From: Actinobacteria bacterium IMCC26256
GTDB lineage: Bacteria; Actinomycetota; Acidimicrobiia; IMCC26256
Assembly (NCBI GenBank): GCA_001023575.1
Contig: CP011489.1
Span: 806,001-870,000 of the forward strand
Direction of reading: 5' to 3'
DNA: 64,000 bases
Within the stretch, counting starts at the first letter, position 1. Each line of letters starts with the position of its first letter. The notes beneath the pieces were generated by a model. It searched no databases and was not told the DNA's origin. It was given only the letters and a program-made list of their open reading frames with translations. Shown in pieces: positions 39,978-48,649 of this stretch. A program made the position numbers and the translations under genes.

Positions 39978-42416
39978 ATGACGGACGCCATCCGAGTCTC
40001 CGGCCCCATAAATGCTGCCGGACTCACAATGACATTAGAGACTGGCAAGCTTGCCAAACTCGCTGCAGGTGCTGTGCTAGTTACAGTCGGCGAGACAACA
40101 CTTCTATCTACAGTCGCAACCTCAAAGCCGCGTGACGGCATTGACTTCTTCCCGCTAACGGTTGATGTTGAGGAGCGTATGTACGCAGCCGGCAAGATCC
40201 CCGGCTCATTCTTCCGTCGTGAAGGTCGCCCTGGAGAGTCTGCAATTCTTACTTGCCGCCTCACCGACCGACCCCTTCGCCCAGCGTTCCCTGCCGACTT
40301 CCGCAATGAGGTTCAGGTAATTGCAACGATCCTTGGCGTAGACCTAATCAACCCTCACGACATCCCCTCCATCAACGGAGCATCCGCTGCGCTTACCGTC
40401 TCGGGTATCCCGTTCGACGGACCAATTGGTGCAGTTCGTATGGCCCACCTTGATGGCGAGTGGGTTGCACACCCAAGCTATGCAGACGGAGATTCTTCAA
40501 CCTTCGAGCTCGTTGTTGCTGGTCGCCGTACGGATAGTGGCGACATTGCAATCATGATGGTCGAGGCTGGTGGCACCGAGGGCTCATGGGAGCTCTACGA
40601 GGCCGGAGCACCCAAGGTGACCGAAGAGGTCATCGCCGGTGGACTCGATGCAGCCAAGGAGTGGATCGATGCTTCGATCGAACTTCAGCTCAATCTTCGT
40701 GCAGCAGTTGAGGCCGCTAATGGCCCGATCGCACCAATCCCTTACGGCGCAAATGTCGATTACTCGGTAGAGGTATTCGAGGCAGTCGCAGGCGAGGCAC
40801 GCGACTCGACCGCCAAGGCAATGGCGATCGCTGACAAGACCGATCGCAATGATCGTCTCGCTGAGCTCGAGGCAGCACTCCTTGCAAACCTTGTTGGTAG
40901 CTCAGATGCACCTGGTGTATTCAACGACCGCGCAGGTGAGGTTAAGAAGGCCTTCCGTTCACTCCAGAAGGAAGTTGTACGTAGCCGCGTTGTAAACGAG
41001 GGCATTCGTATCGACGGTCGTGGAACAGCGGATCTTCGTCCACTCTCTGCAGAGGTCGGCATCTTGAGCACCGCTCACGGAACTGGACTCTTCCAGCGTG
41101 GTGAGACTCAGGTTCTCTCGGTAACCACACTCGGTATGCCTCGCATGGAGCAGATGCTCGACACCATTGGTGTTGACGACCGCAAGCGCTACATGCACCA
41201 CTACAACTTCACGCCTTTCTCCACCGGTGAGACCGGCCGCGTCGGCTCTCCGAAGCGTCGAGAGATTGGTCACGGTGCACTCGCTGAGCGTGCACTTGTA
41301 CCCGTTGTCCCTTCAGCAATCGAGTGGCCTTACACGCTTAGAGTCGTCTCCGATGTTCTTGCATCCAACGGCTCAACCTCAATGGCATCAGTCTGTGGCT
41401 CGACACTTGCATTGCTCGACGCCGGCGTGCCCCTAAAGGCTCCGGTTGCTGGTATTGCGATGGGGCTTATCTACGCAGAAGGCAAGTACACGACCCTCAC
41501 CGACATTCTCGGTGCAGAGGACGCGTTTGGTGACATGGACTTCAAGGTCGCTGGAACTGCAGAGTTTGTAACCGCACTCCAGCTCGACACGAAGATCGAT
41601 GGCATCCCTGCCGATGTTCTCGCTAAGGCACTTGCGCAGGCCAAAGATGCCCGCCTCAAGATCCTCAGCGTCATGGAGGATGCAATCGGTACCCATCGCT
41701 CAGAGGTTCGTGACTCTGCGCCCAAGATTGTCTCCTTTGAGATCCCGATCGACAAGATCGGCGAGGTCATCGGACCCAAGGGCAAGGTCATCAACACAAT
41801 GCAGCAGGAGACAGGTGCAGATATTGCAGTCTCCGACGATGGCGTCGTTGGAACAGTAAGCATCGGTTCGAAGGACGGATCAAAGGTTGAGGAGGCTCGT
41901 CGCCGAATCATGTTGATTCTTGACCCTCCAACTGCAGATGTGGGCGAGGTCTACATGGGCCGGGTTGTAAACATCACCAAGTTCGGTGCCTTCGTCAACA
42001 TCCTTCCTGGACGCGACGGACTTCTTCACATCTCAAAGATGGGTCGCGGCAAGCGCATCGACAAGGTTGAGGATGTATTCAGTCTCGGTGACGAGGTTGA
42101 GGTACGCGTCGACGACATCGATAACTCTGGCAAGCTCTCACTCTCCCTTGCGGGCGATGACACTGCAGCCGCTGGTTCCGATGAAGGTTCAAGTGAGCGT
42201 GCACCGCGTTCTGAGTCCCGCTCAGGTGGCGACTCTTCGGACGGCTCTCCCGCCCCAGAGCGCGAGCGTGCATCGTTCGAGCAGACGTGGGACGAGCAGG
42301 CCTCTGGCCAGTTCGGCGACCTAGGCCCAGCGGCCGAGGGAGCACCTCGCGGTGGCGGAGACCGTGACGGACGTGGTGGAAACCGTGGTGGAAACCGCGG
42401 CGGGCGTCGTCGCTAA
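39978..42416 (+). CDS. pnp: Polyribonucleotide nucleotidyltransferase (PNPase)
   Basis: Phosphorolytic 3'-5' exoribonuclease. The ATG at 39978 behind AGAGGAG gives 812 residues. It has two RNase PH domains (Arg-Pro-Leu-Arg-Pro-Ala-Phe-Pro in the first, Phe-Ser-Thr-Gly-Glu-Thr-Gly-Arg and Asp-Met-Asp-Phe-Lys-Val-Ala-Gly-Thr in the second), a KH domain with Ile-Gly-Pro-Lys-Gly-Lys-Val-Ile, and an S1 domain with Lys-Phe-Gly-Ala-Phe-Val-Asn. A C-terminal tail of about 90 residues is acidic and Ser-rich, ending in Gly-Gly-Asn-Arg-Gly-Gly-Arg-Arg-Arg. Such a basic Gly/Arg end may add RNA binding. Confidence 0.96.
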   Translation: MTDAIRVSGPINAAGLTMTLETGKLAKLAAGAVLVTVGETTLLSTVATSKPRDGIDFFPLTVDVEERMYAAGKIPGSFFRREGRPGESAILTCRLTDRPLRPAFPADFRNEVQVIATILGVDLINPHDIPSINGASAALTVSGIPFDGPIGAVRMAHLDGEWVAHPSYADGDSSTFELVVAGRRTDSGDIAIMMVEAGGTEGSWELYEAGAPKVTEEVIAGGLDAAKEWIDASIELQLNLRAAVEAANGPIAPIPYGANVDYSVEVFEAVAGEARDSTAKAMAIADKTDRNDRLAELEAALLANLVGSSDAPGVFNDRAGEVKKAFRSLQKEVVRSRVVNEGIRIDGRGTADLRPLSAEVGILSTAHGTGLFQRGETQVLSVTTLGMPRMEQMLDTIGVDDRKRYMHHYNFTPFSTGETGRVGSPKRREIGHGALAERALVPVVPSAIEWPYTLRVVSDVLASNGSTSMASVCGSTLALLDAGVPLKAPVAGIAMGLIYAEGKYTTLTDILGAEDAFGDMDFKVAGTAEFVTALQLDTKIDGIPADVLAKALAQAKDARLKILSVMEDAIGTHRSEVRDSAPKIVSFEIPIDKIGEVIGPKGKVINTMQQETGADIAVSDDGVVGTVSIGSKDGSKVEEARRRIMLILDPPTADVGEVYMGRVVNITKFGAFVNILPGRDGLLHISKMGRGKRIDKVEDVFSLGDEVEVRVDDIDNSGKLSLSLAGDDTAAAGSDEGSSERAPRSESRSGGDSSDGSPAPERERASFEQTWDEQASGQFGDLGPAAEGAPRGGGDRDGRGGNRGGNRGGRRR

Positions 42417-42427
42417 CGATTTGGGTC

Positions 42428-42459
42428 TGCCGGAGATTGCTATCGAACAGTCTCCGGCA
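42428..42459 (+). terminator. Hairpin after pnp
   Basis: TGCCGGAG / CTCCGGCA, a perfect 8-bp stem with a 16-base loop, 12 bases past the pnp stop. No T-run. Confidence 0.6.
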
Positions 42460-42512
42460 CGACTAAACGCTTTGTCGTTAATGATGGCTTTAACTAGTGA
42501 TGGGCAGAACTA

Positions 42513-43802
42513 GTGCGTAAGGCTCCGAATACTTCTTCAATCTTGGCTGCCGACTCAATTGTCCGCGGCACCCTCGGCAATGGCTTACGTGTTGTCACTG
42601 AGGAGATGCCCTCGCTTCGTTCTGTAGCGGTAGGGCTCTGGATCGGCACTGGCGGGATAGATGAACCTGAGAAGGTTCTAGGTGCGAGCCATTTTCTGGA
42701 GCACCTAGGTTTCAAGGGAACGAGTCGTCGCTCCGCTATCGAGATCGCGCAGGAAATTGAGTCCATCGGTGGAGACATGAATGCTTTCACCGCGCATGAA
42801 CTCACATGTTTCTATGTTCGCGTTCCAGATGTGCACCTTGAGCTTGCGATCGACATGCTTACCGATGTTGTCTGGTCTCCAACTCTCGATACTGCCGACG
42901 TAGATCAAGAGCGCGAGGTCATTCTCGAAGAGATTCGAATGAGAGATGACCAGCCTGACGATGTCGTCCATGAGACCTTCATGGAGGCGATGTTTGCAGG
43001 GCATCCGCTGTCCCGTTCGGTGCTCGGTACTCCTGAGTTGGTCGCAGCGATGACCCGCGATGACATCGCTAATTACCATGCGGCGCACTATGTGCCTTCG
43101 AATACCGTCATTGCTGTTGCTGGGAATGCAACGCACGAACAGGTCACTGCATTAGTTGAGGCTCGCCATCCTGATACTGGAGCGTCGCGGCCCAAGCGTG
43201 AAGCCGCTTCCATTGATCCGGTGCGCCCACTCATCGTTACAAGGCGCCCTAGCGAGCAGGCCCATGTAATTCTTGGACACAGATCTTTTGCACGCGAGGA
43301 TCCAGATCGTTACGCGCTTGCGGTTCTAAATCAGGCGTTAGGTGGGGGAATGGCTTCGCGGCTCTTTCAAGAGGTGCGCGAGAAGCGTGGCCTCGCCTAC
43401 TCGGTTTATTCATTTAGATCGGCATACGCAGATGTCGGAGCAATGGCTGTCTATGTTGGGACAGGCCCGGAGAAAGTGCACGAGACAATCTCTGTGGTGC
43501 GCGACGTCCTCGCAGAGGTCATCGAGAATGGTCTGACAGATGCCGAGGTTGCATCCTCAAAGGGGCACCTGACCGGAGCGACAGCGCTTGCCCTGGAATC
43601 CTCGTCGAGTCGAATGCAGCGCATTGGGCGCGGAGAACTAGTAGAGAACAAGATCCCCACCCTTGATGATCTCACCGCATATGTCGCCGCTGTTACCCCG
43701 GACGATGTTCGAAGAGTTGCTCGTCGCATGTTTGAGGGCCCAGAGGTACTTGCAGTTGCAGGCCCATTTGATGAATCTGATTTCTCCGGGCGAGCGATCT
43801 GA
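42513..43802 (+). CDS. M16 family zinc peptidase (PepR-like)
   Basis: An inverzincin-type peptidase of 429 residues, about half the size of pitrilysin, like the processing-peptidase-related proteins found next to pnp in actinobacteria. The zinc motif His60-Phe-Leu-Glu63-His64 is intact and a downstream Glu-rich helix (Val-Ile-Leu-Glu-Glu-Ile) supplies the third ligand. The C-terminal half includes Arg-Glu-Lys-Arg-Gly-Leu-Ala-Tyr-Ser-Val-Tyr, a conserved substrate-contact region. The substrate is unknown. The GTG has no clear Shine-Dalgarno; its mRNA leader may be very short. Confidence 0.93.
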   Translation: MRKAPNTSSILAADSIVRGTLGNGLRVVTEEMPSLRSVAVGLWIGTGGIDEPEKVLGASHFLEHLGFKGTSRRSAIEIAQEIESIGGDMNAFTAHELTCFYVRVPDVHLELAIDMLTDVVWSPTLDTADVDQEREVILEEIRMRDDQPDDVVHETFMEAMFAGHPLSRSVLGTPELVAAMTRDDIANYHAAHYVPSNTVIAVAGNATHEQVTALVEARHPDTGASRPKREAASIDPVRPLIVTRRPSEQAHVILGHRSFAREDPDRYALAVLNQALGGGMASRLFQEVREKRGLAYSVYSFRSAYADVGAMAVYVGTGPEKVHETISVVRDVLAEVIENGLTDAEVASSKGHLTGATALALESSSSRMQRIGRGELVENKIPTLDDLTAYVAAVTPDDVRRVARRMFEGPEVLAVAGPFDESDFSGRAI

Positions 43803-43869
43803 GCGTAGGTAGCACCAAGCGCCGAATTTTGGCCTGGCTATTTAACGCATCACCTGAGGGTTGGGCGGG

Positions 43870-43875
43870 TAACCT
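43870..43875 (+). promoter_or_regulatory. -10 element of a leaderless promoter for dapB
   Basis: TAACCT followed by six bases and ATG, no Shine-Dalgarno. Confidence 0.6.
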
Positions 43876-43881
43876 CACGCC

Positions 43882-44670
43882 ATGACACGAGTTGGAGTAT
43901 TTGGTGCCGCCGGGCGTATGGGGCAGGCTGTTTGTAGTGCAGTAATAGAGGCCGATGGGCTTGAACTCGTCGCTGCGATAGACCCTGCTGCCGCTGGGCG
44001 CTCAATCGGAGAGTATCTACCCGGTTCGCAGCTCACGATCGCGAACTCAGCGCAGGCGCTCCTCGATGCGGGGGCGGATGTGGCCGTTGACTTCACGGTG
44101 CTTGAGGCGGCTCGCACGAACCTTCAATGGTGCGCGGCAAACGGTCTCCATGCGGTAGTCGGCACAACAGGATTTAGCGAAGAAGATCTCGCAGGTTTTA
44201 CCAAAGCATTTGAGGCCTCATCAGCCAACGCATTGATAGCTGCAAACTTTGCAATCGGTGCGGTGTTGATGATGCGCTTTGCCGAGTTAGCAGCGCCGTG
44301 GTTTGAGACCGCTGAGATAATTGAACTCCACCATGATGCAAAGGCAGATGCTCCATCTGGAACCGCAGTGGTTACCGCACAGCGCATGGCTTTGGCATCG
44401 GGGGAGTGGGCACCCGACCCTACGCAGACCGTGATCGCCGAGGGCGCTCGCGGAGGCCTTGTCGCTGACGCAATACGCGTTCACTCTGTACGGCTGCGCG
44501 GACTGGTCGCTCACCAAGAAGTGCTGCTAGGAACCACGGGGCAGTCCCTATCTATTCGTCACGACTCCTACGATCGCAGTTCGTTCATGCCAGGGGTGGT
44601 CCTAGCGGTGCGAGAGATTGCAAATCTCCCAGGGCTTACCCTCGGGCTCGACTCGCTTCTCGGCCTATAA
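43882..44670 (+). CDS. dapB: 4-hydroxy-tetrahydrodipicolinate reductase
   Basis: Second committed step to diaminopimelate and lysine. It has 262 residues. The NAD(P) site is Val-Phe-Gly-Ala-Ala-Gly-Arg-Met-Gly, and the catalytic motif is Glu-Leu-His-His-Asp-Ala-Lys-Ala-Asp-Ala-Pro-Ser-Gly-Thr. The fold and length are normal. In mycobacteria dapB is followed by thyX and dapA before RNase J; neither is present here, where an accessory islet takes that place. Confidence 0.96.
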   Translation: MTRVGVFGAAGRMGQAVCSAVIEADGLELVAAIDPAAAGRSIGEYLPGSQLTIANSAQALLDAGADVAVDFTVLEAARTNLQWCAANGLHAVVGTTGFSEEDLAGFTKAFEASSANALIAANFAIGAVLMMRFAELAAPWFETAEIIELHHDAKADAPSGTAVVTAQRMALASGEWAPDPTQTVIAEGARGGLVADAIRVHSVRLRGLVAHQEVLLGTTGQSLSIRHDSYDRSSFMPGVVLAVREIANLPGLTLGLDSLLGL

Positions 44671-44684
44671 ACCTAGGGTTTTCG

Positions 44685-45287
44685 ATGCCTAATGAGGTAA
44701 CAACTCGCGAGCGCATTCTTGAAGCAACATATGCCTGTATTGCGCGACATGGCTTAGACCGCACCACCCTCGAGGATGTAGCGCGAGAGTGCGATCTGTC
44801 TCGAGCGACTCTCTACAGAGTTTTCCCCGGTGGTCGTGACGATCTGTTGCGCGAAGTAGTCGTCTGGGAGATGGGTAGATTCTTTGGGCAGTTAGCTGAG
44901 GCAGTTGCAGGAGCGCCTGACTTCGCAAGTCTGGTGGAGGAGGGACTCAGGTTCGCTCGTGCTGCGCTCACCGAGCACGCTGTTCTCCAGACCGTCCTGC
45001 TTACGGAGCCAGAGCGATTGCTTCCCCTCATGACCGTTGAGTCAGAGCGTCCGCTTCGTTTCATTGTGGAGTATCTAATACCGTTCCTTGAGCGGGAGGA
45101 GAGTGCGGGGCGACTGCGCCCTGGCGTCTCGGTAACCGATGCGGCTGAGTACACGGGGAGGTTGCTTCTCTCCCTTATTGGCTCACCGGGAACCTGGGAC
45201 CTTACGGACCCGATTCAGACGAGAGTATTGGTTCGAGAGCATCTACTCGCAGGGATCATCACCCCGGAGGCGCTTGGCTCTCCCTGA
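44685..45287 (+). CDS. TetR family transcriptional regulator (first of two)
   Basis: A 200-residue regulator. The N-terminal HTH is clear: Thr-Leu-Glu-Asp-Val-Ala-Arg-Glu-Cys-Asp-Leu-Ser-Arg-Ala-Thr-Leu-Tyr-Arg-Val-Phe. The C-terminal domain would bind an unknown ligand. It is related to the second TetR at 47.97 kb: both carry the Glu-Pro-Glu-(Arg/Gln)-x-Leu-Pro segment in the ligand domain. It lies 14 bases after dapB and is probably read through from it. Its last 20 residues, Leu-Val-Arg-Glu-His-Leu-Leu-Ala-Gly-Ile, recur in a remnant beyond the RCC1-like gene. Confidence 0.9.
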   Translation: MPNEVTTRERILEATYACIARHGLDRTTLEDVARECDLSRATLYRVFPGGRDDLLREVVVWEMGRFFGQLAEAVAGAPDFASLVEEGLRFARAALTEHAVLQTVLLTEPERLLPLMTVESERPLRFIVEYLIPFLEREESAGRLRPGVSVTDAAEYTGRLLLSLIGSPGTWDLTDPIQTRVLVREHLLAGIITPEALGSP

Positions 45288-45355
45288 AGCATTAGGGATC
45301 TCTGAGAGATTGCGCAACGGGTTCGCAGATCTGTGTCCGCTGGCCAGATCCTGAT

Positions 45356-45379
45356 GGCGCGAAGGGGGACTTCGCCGCC
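45356..45379. terminator. Hairpin between the first tetR and the RCC1-like gene
   Basis: GGC-GCGAAG and CTTCGC-(C)-GCC form a nine-pair stem with one bulge and a five-base loop. It lies between convergent genes. There is no U-tract. Confidence 0.5.
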
Positions 45380-45429
45380 CCAGAGGTCCACTAACACAAC
45401 ATTGATACTCAGCCTCTATGTCTCAGGCT

Positions 45430-47688
45430 CTAGATACCACTTACAACTACAGGTATCGACGAGTTCGTGGTGGTGTTGTTCCCTAACTGCCCGGAGCCGT
45501 TATAGCCCCAGCATTTGGCGGTCCCGTCCGCCAACAACGCACACGAATGGTAGCCAGCGGCACCGGCCGAGATAGCCACCGCGGATGCCAGGCCACTCAC
45601 CACTACCGGTATTGACGATGGCGTGGTCGTGCGGTTCCCTAACTGCCCGGAGAAGTTGTCGCCCCAGCATTTGGCGGTCCCGTCCGCCAACAACGCACAC
45701 GAATGGGAGCCACCGGTTGAGATAGCCACCGTATTCGACAGGCCACTCACCGCTACAGGTATTTTCGCATCCGCGAATGTGCCGTTCCCTAACTGCCCGG
45801 AGAGGTTATAGCCCCAGCATTTGGCGGTCCCGTCTGCCAACAACGCACATGAATGGGAGCCACCGGCCGAGATGGCCACCGCGGATGCCAGGCCACTCAC
45901 TACTACCGGTTTCAACGAATTCGTGAGTTTGTTGTTCCCCAACTGCCCGGAGAAGTTATTGCCCCAGCATTTGGCGGTCCCGTTCGCCAACAACGCACAT
46001 GAATGGGAGCCACCGGCCGAGATAGCCACTGCATTGGACAGGCCACTCACCACTACCGGTATCAACGAATCCGTGGTCGTGTTGTTCCCCAAATTCCCGA
46101 AGTAGTTCTCGCCCCAGCATTTGGCGGTCCCGTTCGCCAACAACGCACACGAATAGCGGGGGCCAGCGGAGATAGCCACCGCGTTTACTAGGCCACTAAC
46201 CACTACCGGTATCGACGAATCCGTGGTCGTGTTGTTCCCCAAATTCCCCCAGTTCTCGCCCCAGCATTTGGCGGTCCCGTTCGCCAACAACGCACACGAA
46301 TGCGCGGCGCCGGTCGAGATAGCCACCGCATTCGACAGGCCACTCACCACTACCGGTATAGACGAATTCGTGGTCGTGTTGTTCCCCAACTGCCCCCAGT
46401 AGTTATCGCCCCAGCATTCGGCGGTCCCGTTCGCCAACAACGCACACGTATTGCGCTCGCCGCCAGCAGAGATAGCCACCGCCGCAGCCCCCGACGACAG
46501 GCCACTCACCACTACCGGTATCGACGAATCCGTGGTCGTGTTGTTCCCCAACTGCCCGGAGAGGTTATCGCCCCAGCATTTGGCGGTCCCGTTCGCCAAC
46601 AACGCACACGAACTGCTGCCGCCGGCCGAGATAGCCACCGCATTCGACAGGCCACTCACCACTACCGGTATCGACGAATTCGTGGTCGTGTTGTTCCCCA
46701 ACTGCCCGGAGAAGTTATAGCCCCAGCATTTGGCGGTCCCGTTCGCCAACAAGGCACACGAATGGGAGCCGCCGGCCGAGATGGCCACCGCGGATGCCAG
46801 GCCACTCACCACTACCGGTATCGACGAGTTCGTGGTTGTGTTGTTCCCCAACTGCCCGGAGGCGTTATAGCCCCAGCATTTGGCGGTCCCGTTCGCCAAC
46901 AAGGCACACGAATGGGAGCCGCCGGCCGAGATAGCTACTGCGTTTACCAGGCTGCTTACCACTACAGGTATCGACGAGTTCGTGGTTGTGTTGTTCCCCA
47001 ACTGACCACTTGAATTGTTACCCCAGCATTTGGCGGTCCCGTTAGCCAACAACCCACAGGATTGGGAGCCGCCAGCCGAGATCGCCACTGCGGATGCCAG
47101 GCCACTTACTACTACCGGTATCGACGAGTTCGTGGTGGTGTTGTTCCCTAACTGCCCGGAGTTGTTATAGCCCCAGCATTCGGCGGTACCGTTCGCCAGC
47201 AAGGCACACGAATGGGAACCGCCAGTCGAGATGGCCACCGCAGTTACCAGGCCACTTACTACTACCGGTATTGACGATTGCGTGGTTGTGCCGTTCCCTA
47301 ACTCCCCGGAGCCGTTATAGCCCCAGCATTTGGCGGTCCCGTTCGCCAGCAAGGCACACGAATGGGAGCCACCGGAGGAGATAGCCACCGCGGATGCCAG
47401 GCCACTCACCACTACCGGTATCGGCGAGTTCGTGGTGGTGTTGTTCCCTAACTGCCCGGAGCCGTTATAGCCCCAGCATTGGGCGGTACCGTTCGCCAAC
47501 AACGCACACGAATGGAGATCGCCGGTTGAGATCGCAGGCCGCACTGACGCTGCACCTGGCTGCGCATCTACTGCGCCAGCCGGAGCCGAGAGAGCGGGAG
47601 AAGCAGCCGTCAATGCCCCCCCAACCATCACCATCACCGCGAACAACACGGAAAAGATACGAGAGCGCCGAACGAAACTGAGAGTCAT
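45430..47688 (-). CDS. Secreted RCC1-like beta-propeller protein with 14 repeats
   Basis: A 752-residue exported protein. Residues 1-35 are a Sec signal peptide (Arg-Arg-Ser-Arg, then a hydrophobic core, ending Ala-Leu-Ser-Ala). From residue 53 to the end run 14 near-identical repeats of about 50 residues, each with a core [14 protein letters not shown]. Fourteen repeats equal two seven-bladed propellers. Every repeat has two Cys spaced Cys-x9-Cys, which suggests one disulfide per blade outside the cell. One residue, two places after Cys-Trp-Gly-x, varies strongly (Gly, Asn, Ser, Ala, Phe, Leu, Tyr, Trp). The protein ends within the last repeat, with no anchor. The partner is unknown; a binding or adhesion role is only a guess. 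Confidence 0.88.
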   Translation of the reverse strand: MTLSFVRRSRIFSVLFAVMVMVGGALTAASPALSAPAGAVDAQPGAASVRPAISTGDLHSCALLANGTAQCWGYNGSGQLGNNTTTNSPIPVVVSGLASAVAISSGGSHSCALLANGTAKCWGYNGSGELGNGTTTQSSIPVVVSGLVTAVAISTGGSHSCALLANGTAECWGYNNSGQLGNNTTTNSSIPVVVSGLASAVAISAGGSQSCGLLANGTAKCWGNNSSGQLGNNTTTNSSIPVVVSSLVNAVAISAGGSHSCALLANGTAKCWGYNASGQLGNNTTTNSSIPVVVSGLASAVAISAGGSHSCALLANGTAKCWGYNFSGQLGNNTTTNSSIPVVVSGLSNAVAISAGGSSSCALLANGTAKCWGDNLSGQLGNNTTTDSSIPVVVSGLSSGAAAVAISAGGERNTCALLANGTAECWGDNYWGQLGNNTTTNSSIPVVVSGLSNAVAISTGAAHSCALLANGTAKCWGENWGNLGNNTTTDSSIPVVVSGLVNAVAISAGPRYSCALLANGTAKCWGENYFGNLGNNTTTDSLIPVVVSGLSNAVAISAGGSHSCALLANGTAKCWGNNFSGQLGNNKLTNSLKPVVVSGLASAVAISAGGSHSCALLADGTAKCWGYNLSGQLGNGTFADAKIPVAVSGLSNTVAISTGGSHSCALLADGTAKCWGDNFSGQLGNRTTTPSSIPVVVSGLASAVAISAGAAGYHSCALLADGTAKCWGYNGSGQLGNNTTTNSSIPVVVSGI
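45433..47532 (-). repeat. Fourteen tandem repeats of about 150 bp coding the propeller blades
   Basis: Each unit is 141-159 bp, and 14 units fill 2.1 kb. Long stretches are almost identical in DNA, for example CCCCAGCATTTGGCGGTCCC on the plus strand in most units. This points to recent amplification or gene conversion, and the array is prone to change copy number and to misassemble. Confidence 0.9.
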
Positions 47689-47742
47689 ATCAATACCCCG
47701 CCCTAGCCGAACCCACCCCGTAAACCCCGGGGTACGTCGAAA

Positions 47743-47748
47743 CGTATA
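47743..47748 (-). promoter_or_regulatory. Possible -10 for the RCC1-like gene
   Basis: TATACG on the minus strand would give a leader of about 50 bases that contains a CCCCGGGG palindrome and GGGCGGGG before the ATG. It lies right beside the tetR remnant. No good -35 is seen. Confidence 0.35.
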
Positions 47749-47754
47749 CCCAAT

Positions 47755-47850
47755 CTCTCAGTAGCACAACTAAAACAAGGTTGCGGTTACCTCGTACGGG
47801 AGCACCTTCTTGCCGGAATCCTGACCTCAGAGGACCTCGAAGCCCCTTAG
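47755..47850 (+). pseudogene. 3'-end remnant of a tetR gene
   Basis: The plus strand reads Leu-Val-Arg-Glu-His-Leu-Leu-Ala-Gly-Ile-Leu-Thr-Ser-Glu-Asp-Leu-Glu-Ala-Pro-stop (47791-47850). The first TetR in this window ends Leu-Val-Arg-Glu-His-Leu-Leu-Ala-Gly-Ile-Ile-Thr-Pro-Glu-Ala-Leu-Gly-Ser-Pro-stop. About 14 of 19 residues match, yet the codons differ at many third positions, so the copies diverged long ago or came from different strains. Upstream of Leu-Val-Arg the match fades and there is no start codon. The rest of the 284-bp gap holds only the promoters of the flanking genes. Confidence 0.75.
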
Positions 47851-47935
47851 GCCTAACGTGGGCAGACCGCCCAATTCGGGCCAAATCCGTTCTAGCGACA
47901 GGGATATCTCGCAAAAATTTGTGACGCTAGACACG

Positions 47936-47965
47936 TTGACGCTGATACAGAACTTGTCTTATTGT
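47936..47965 (+). promoter_or_regulatory. Promoter of the second tetR gene
   Basis: TTGACG (47936-47941), an 18-base spacer and TATTGT (47960-47965), then seven bases to the GTG: the best -35/-10 pair in the window, and leaderless. TGACGCT occurs twice, at 47922-47928 and 47937-47943, overlapping the -35, and could bind the regulator. Confidence 0.65.
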
Positions 47966-47972
47966 CTCACCT

Positions 47973-48644
47973 GTGGCAAAGACAGTATCGACAAAACCAG
48001 TTTTGAGCAAGGGTTCAACTCAGGATCGACTTATCGGGGCCACCTTGGTATCCGTATCTCGTCATGGCCTCGCTAAGACAACTGTCGATGATGTTGCTCG
48101 TGAAGCGGGAGTGGGGAGAGCAACTCTCTACCGTTACTTCCCAAACAAGCAGGCGCTCTTAGAGGCGACCCTGAACGCTGAGGTTCTGCGAATTTCTCAG
48201 GAGATTCATTCAGCTGGAGAGGAGCAGACCGATCTCGACGGTGCGCTTGTAGCGATGATGTCAGTTGCCGCTAACGAAGTCGCTCACCATGAGGCCCTGC
48301 AGTATGCGTTTGCAAATGAACCGGAGCAGGTTCTGCCTCACCTTGCATTCGAGGGTGGAGACCGATTTATTCTGCTAGCCGCTAATGCGTTCGCTCCAAC
48401 GCTTGCAAGATTCCTACCCATTGAGCGCGTTGTCCGCAGTTCCGAGTGGTGCGCGCGAATTATCCTCGCATTTCTCGTCCCGAGTGTTCAACTTGTTATC
48501 GCAGATGCGGTTCTTGTGCGCGATGCCGTGCGGACTTTTATTCTGCCCGGAATAGTTCCAGAGTCTCTTCTAACAGTAAATAAAACAGTGATTACGCAAG
48601 GCGTTAGTGAAGTTCCAACAACCGGTAAATCAAAAAAGGGGTAA
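47973..48644 (+). CDS. TetR family transcriptional regulator (second of two)
   Basis: A 223-residue regulator with the HTH Thr-Val-Asp-Asp-Val-Ala-Arg-Glu-Ala-Gly-Val-Gly-Arg-Ala-Thr-Leu-Tyr-Arg-Tyr-Phe. Its ligand domain resembles that of the first TetR in size and in the Glu-Pro-Glu-Gln-Val-Leu-Pro motif. It begins at a leaderless GTG and ends five bases before the diiron protein gene, so the two form an operon and the regulator probably controls it. The C-terminal 25 residues are Thr/Lys/Ser-rich. Confidence 0.9.
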   Translation: MAKTVSTKPVLSKGSTQDRLIGATLVSVSRHGLAKTTVDDVAREAGVGRATLYRYFPNKQALLEATLNAEVLRISQEIHSAGEEQTDLDGALVAMMSVAANEVAHHEALQYAFANEPEQVLPHLAFEGGDRFILLAANAFAPTLARFLPIERVVRSSEWCARIILAFLVPSVQLVIADAVLVRDAVRTFILPGIVPESLLTVNKTVITQGVSEVPTTGKSKKG

Positions 48645-48649
48645 TTGCA

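Noticed and set aside
46300-47013. A 237-residue plus-strand frame with regular repeats
   Set aside because: It mirrors the RCC1-like repeats on the minus strand and has no start context or known fold.
45433-47532. Possible CRISPR array because of regular repeats
   Set aside because: Units are about 150 bp, in one open frame, without unique spacers; no cas genes are near.
47690-47914. A 74-residue minus-strand frame upstream of the RCC1-like gene
   Set aside because: It overlaps the tetR remnant on the opposite strand and has no motif; the remnant's match to the intact TetR is the better reading.
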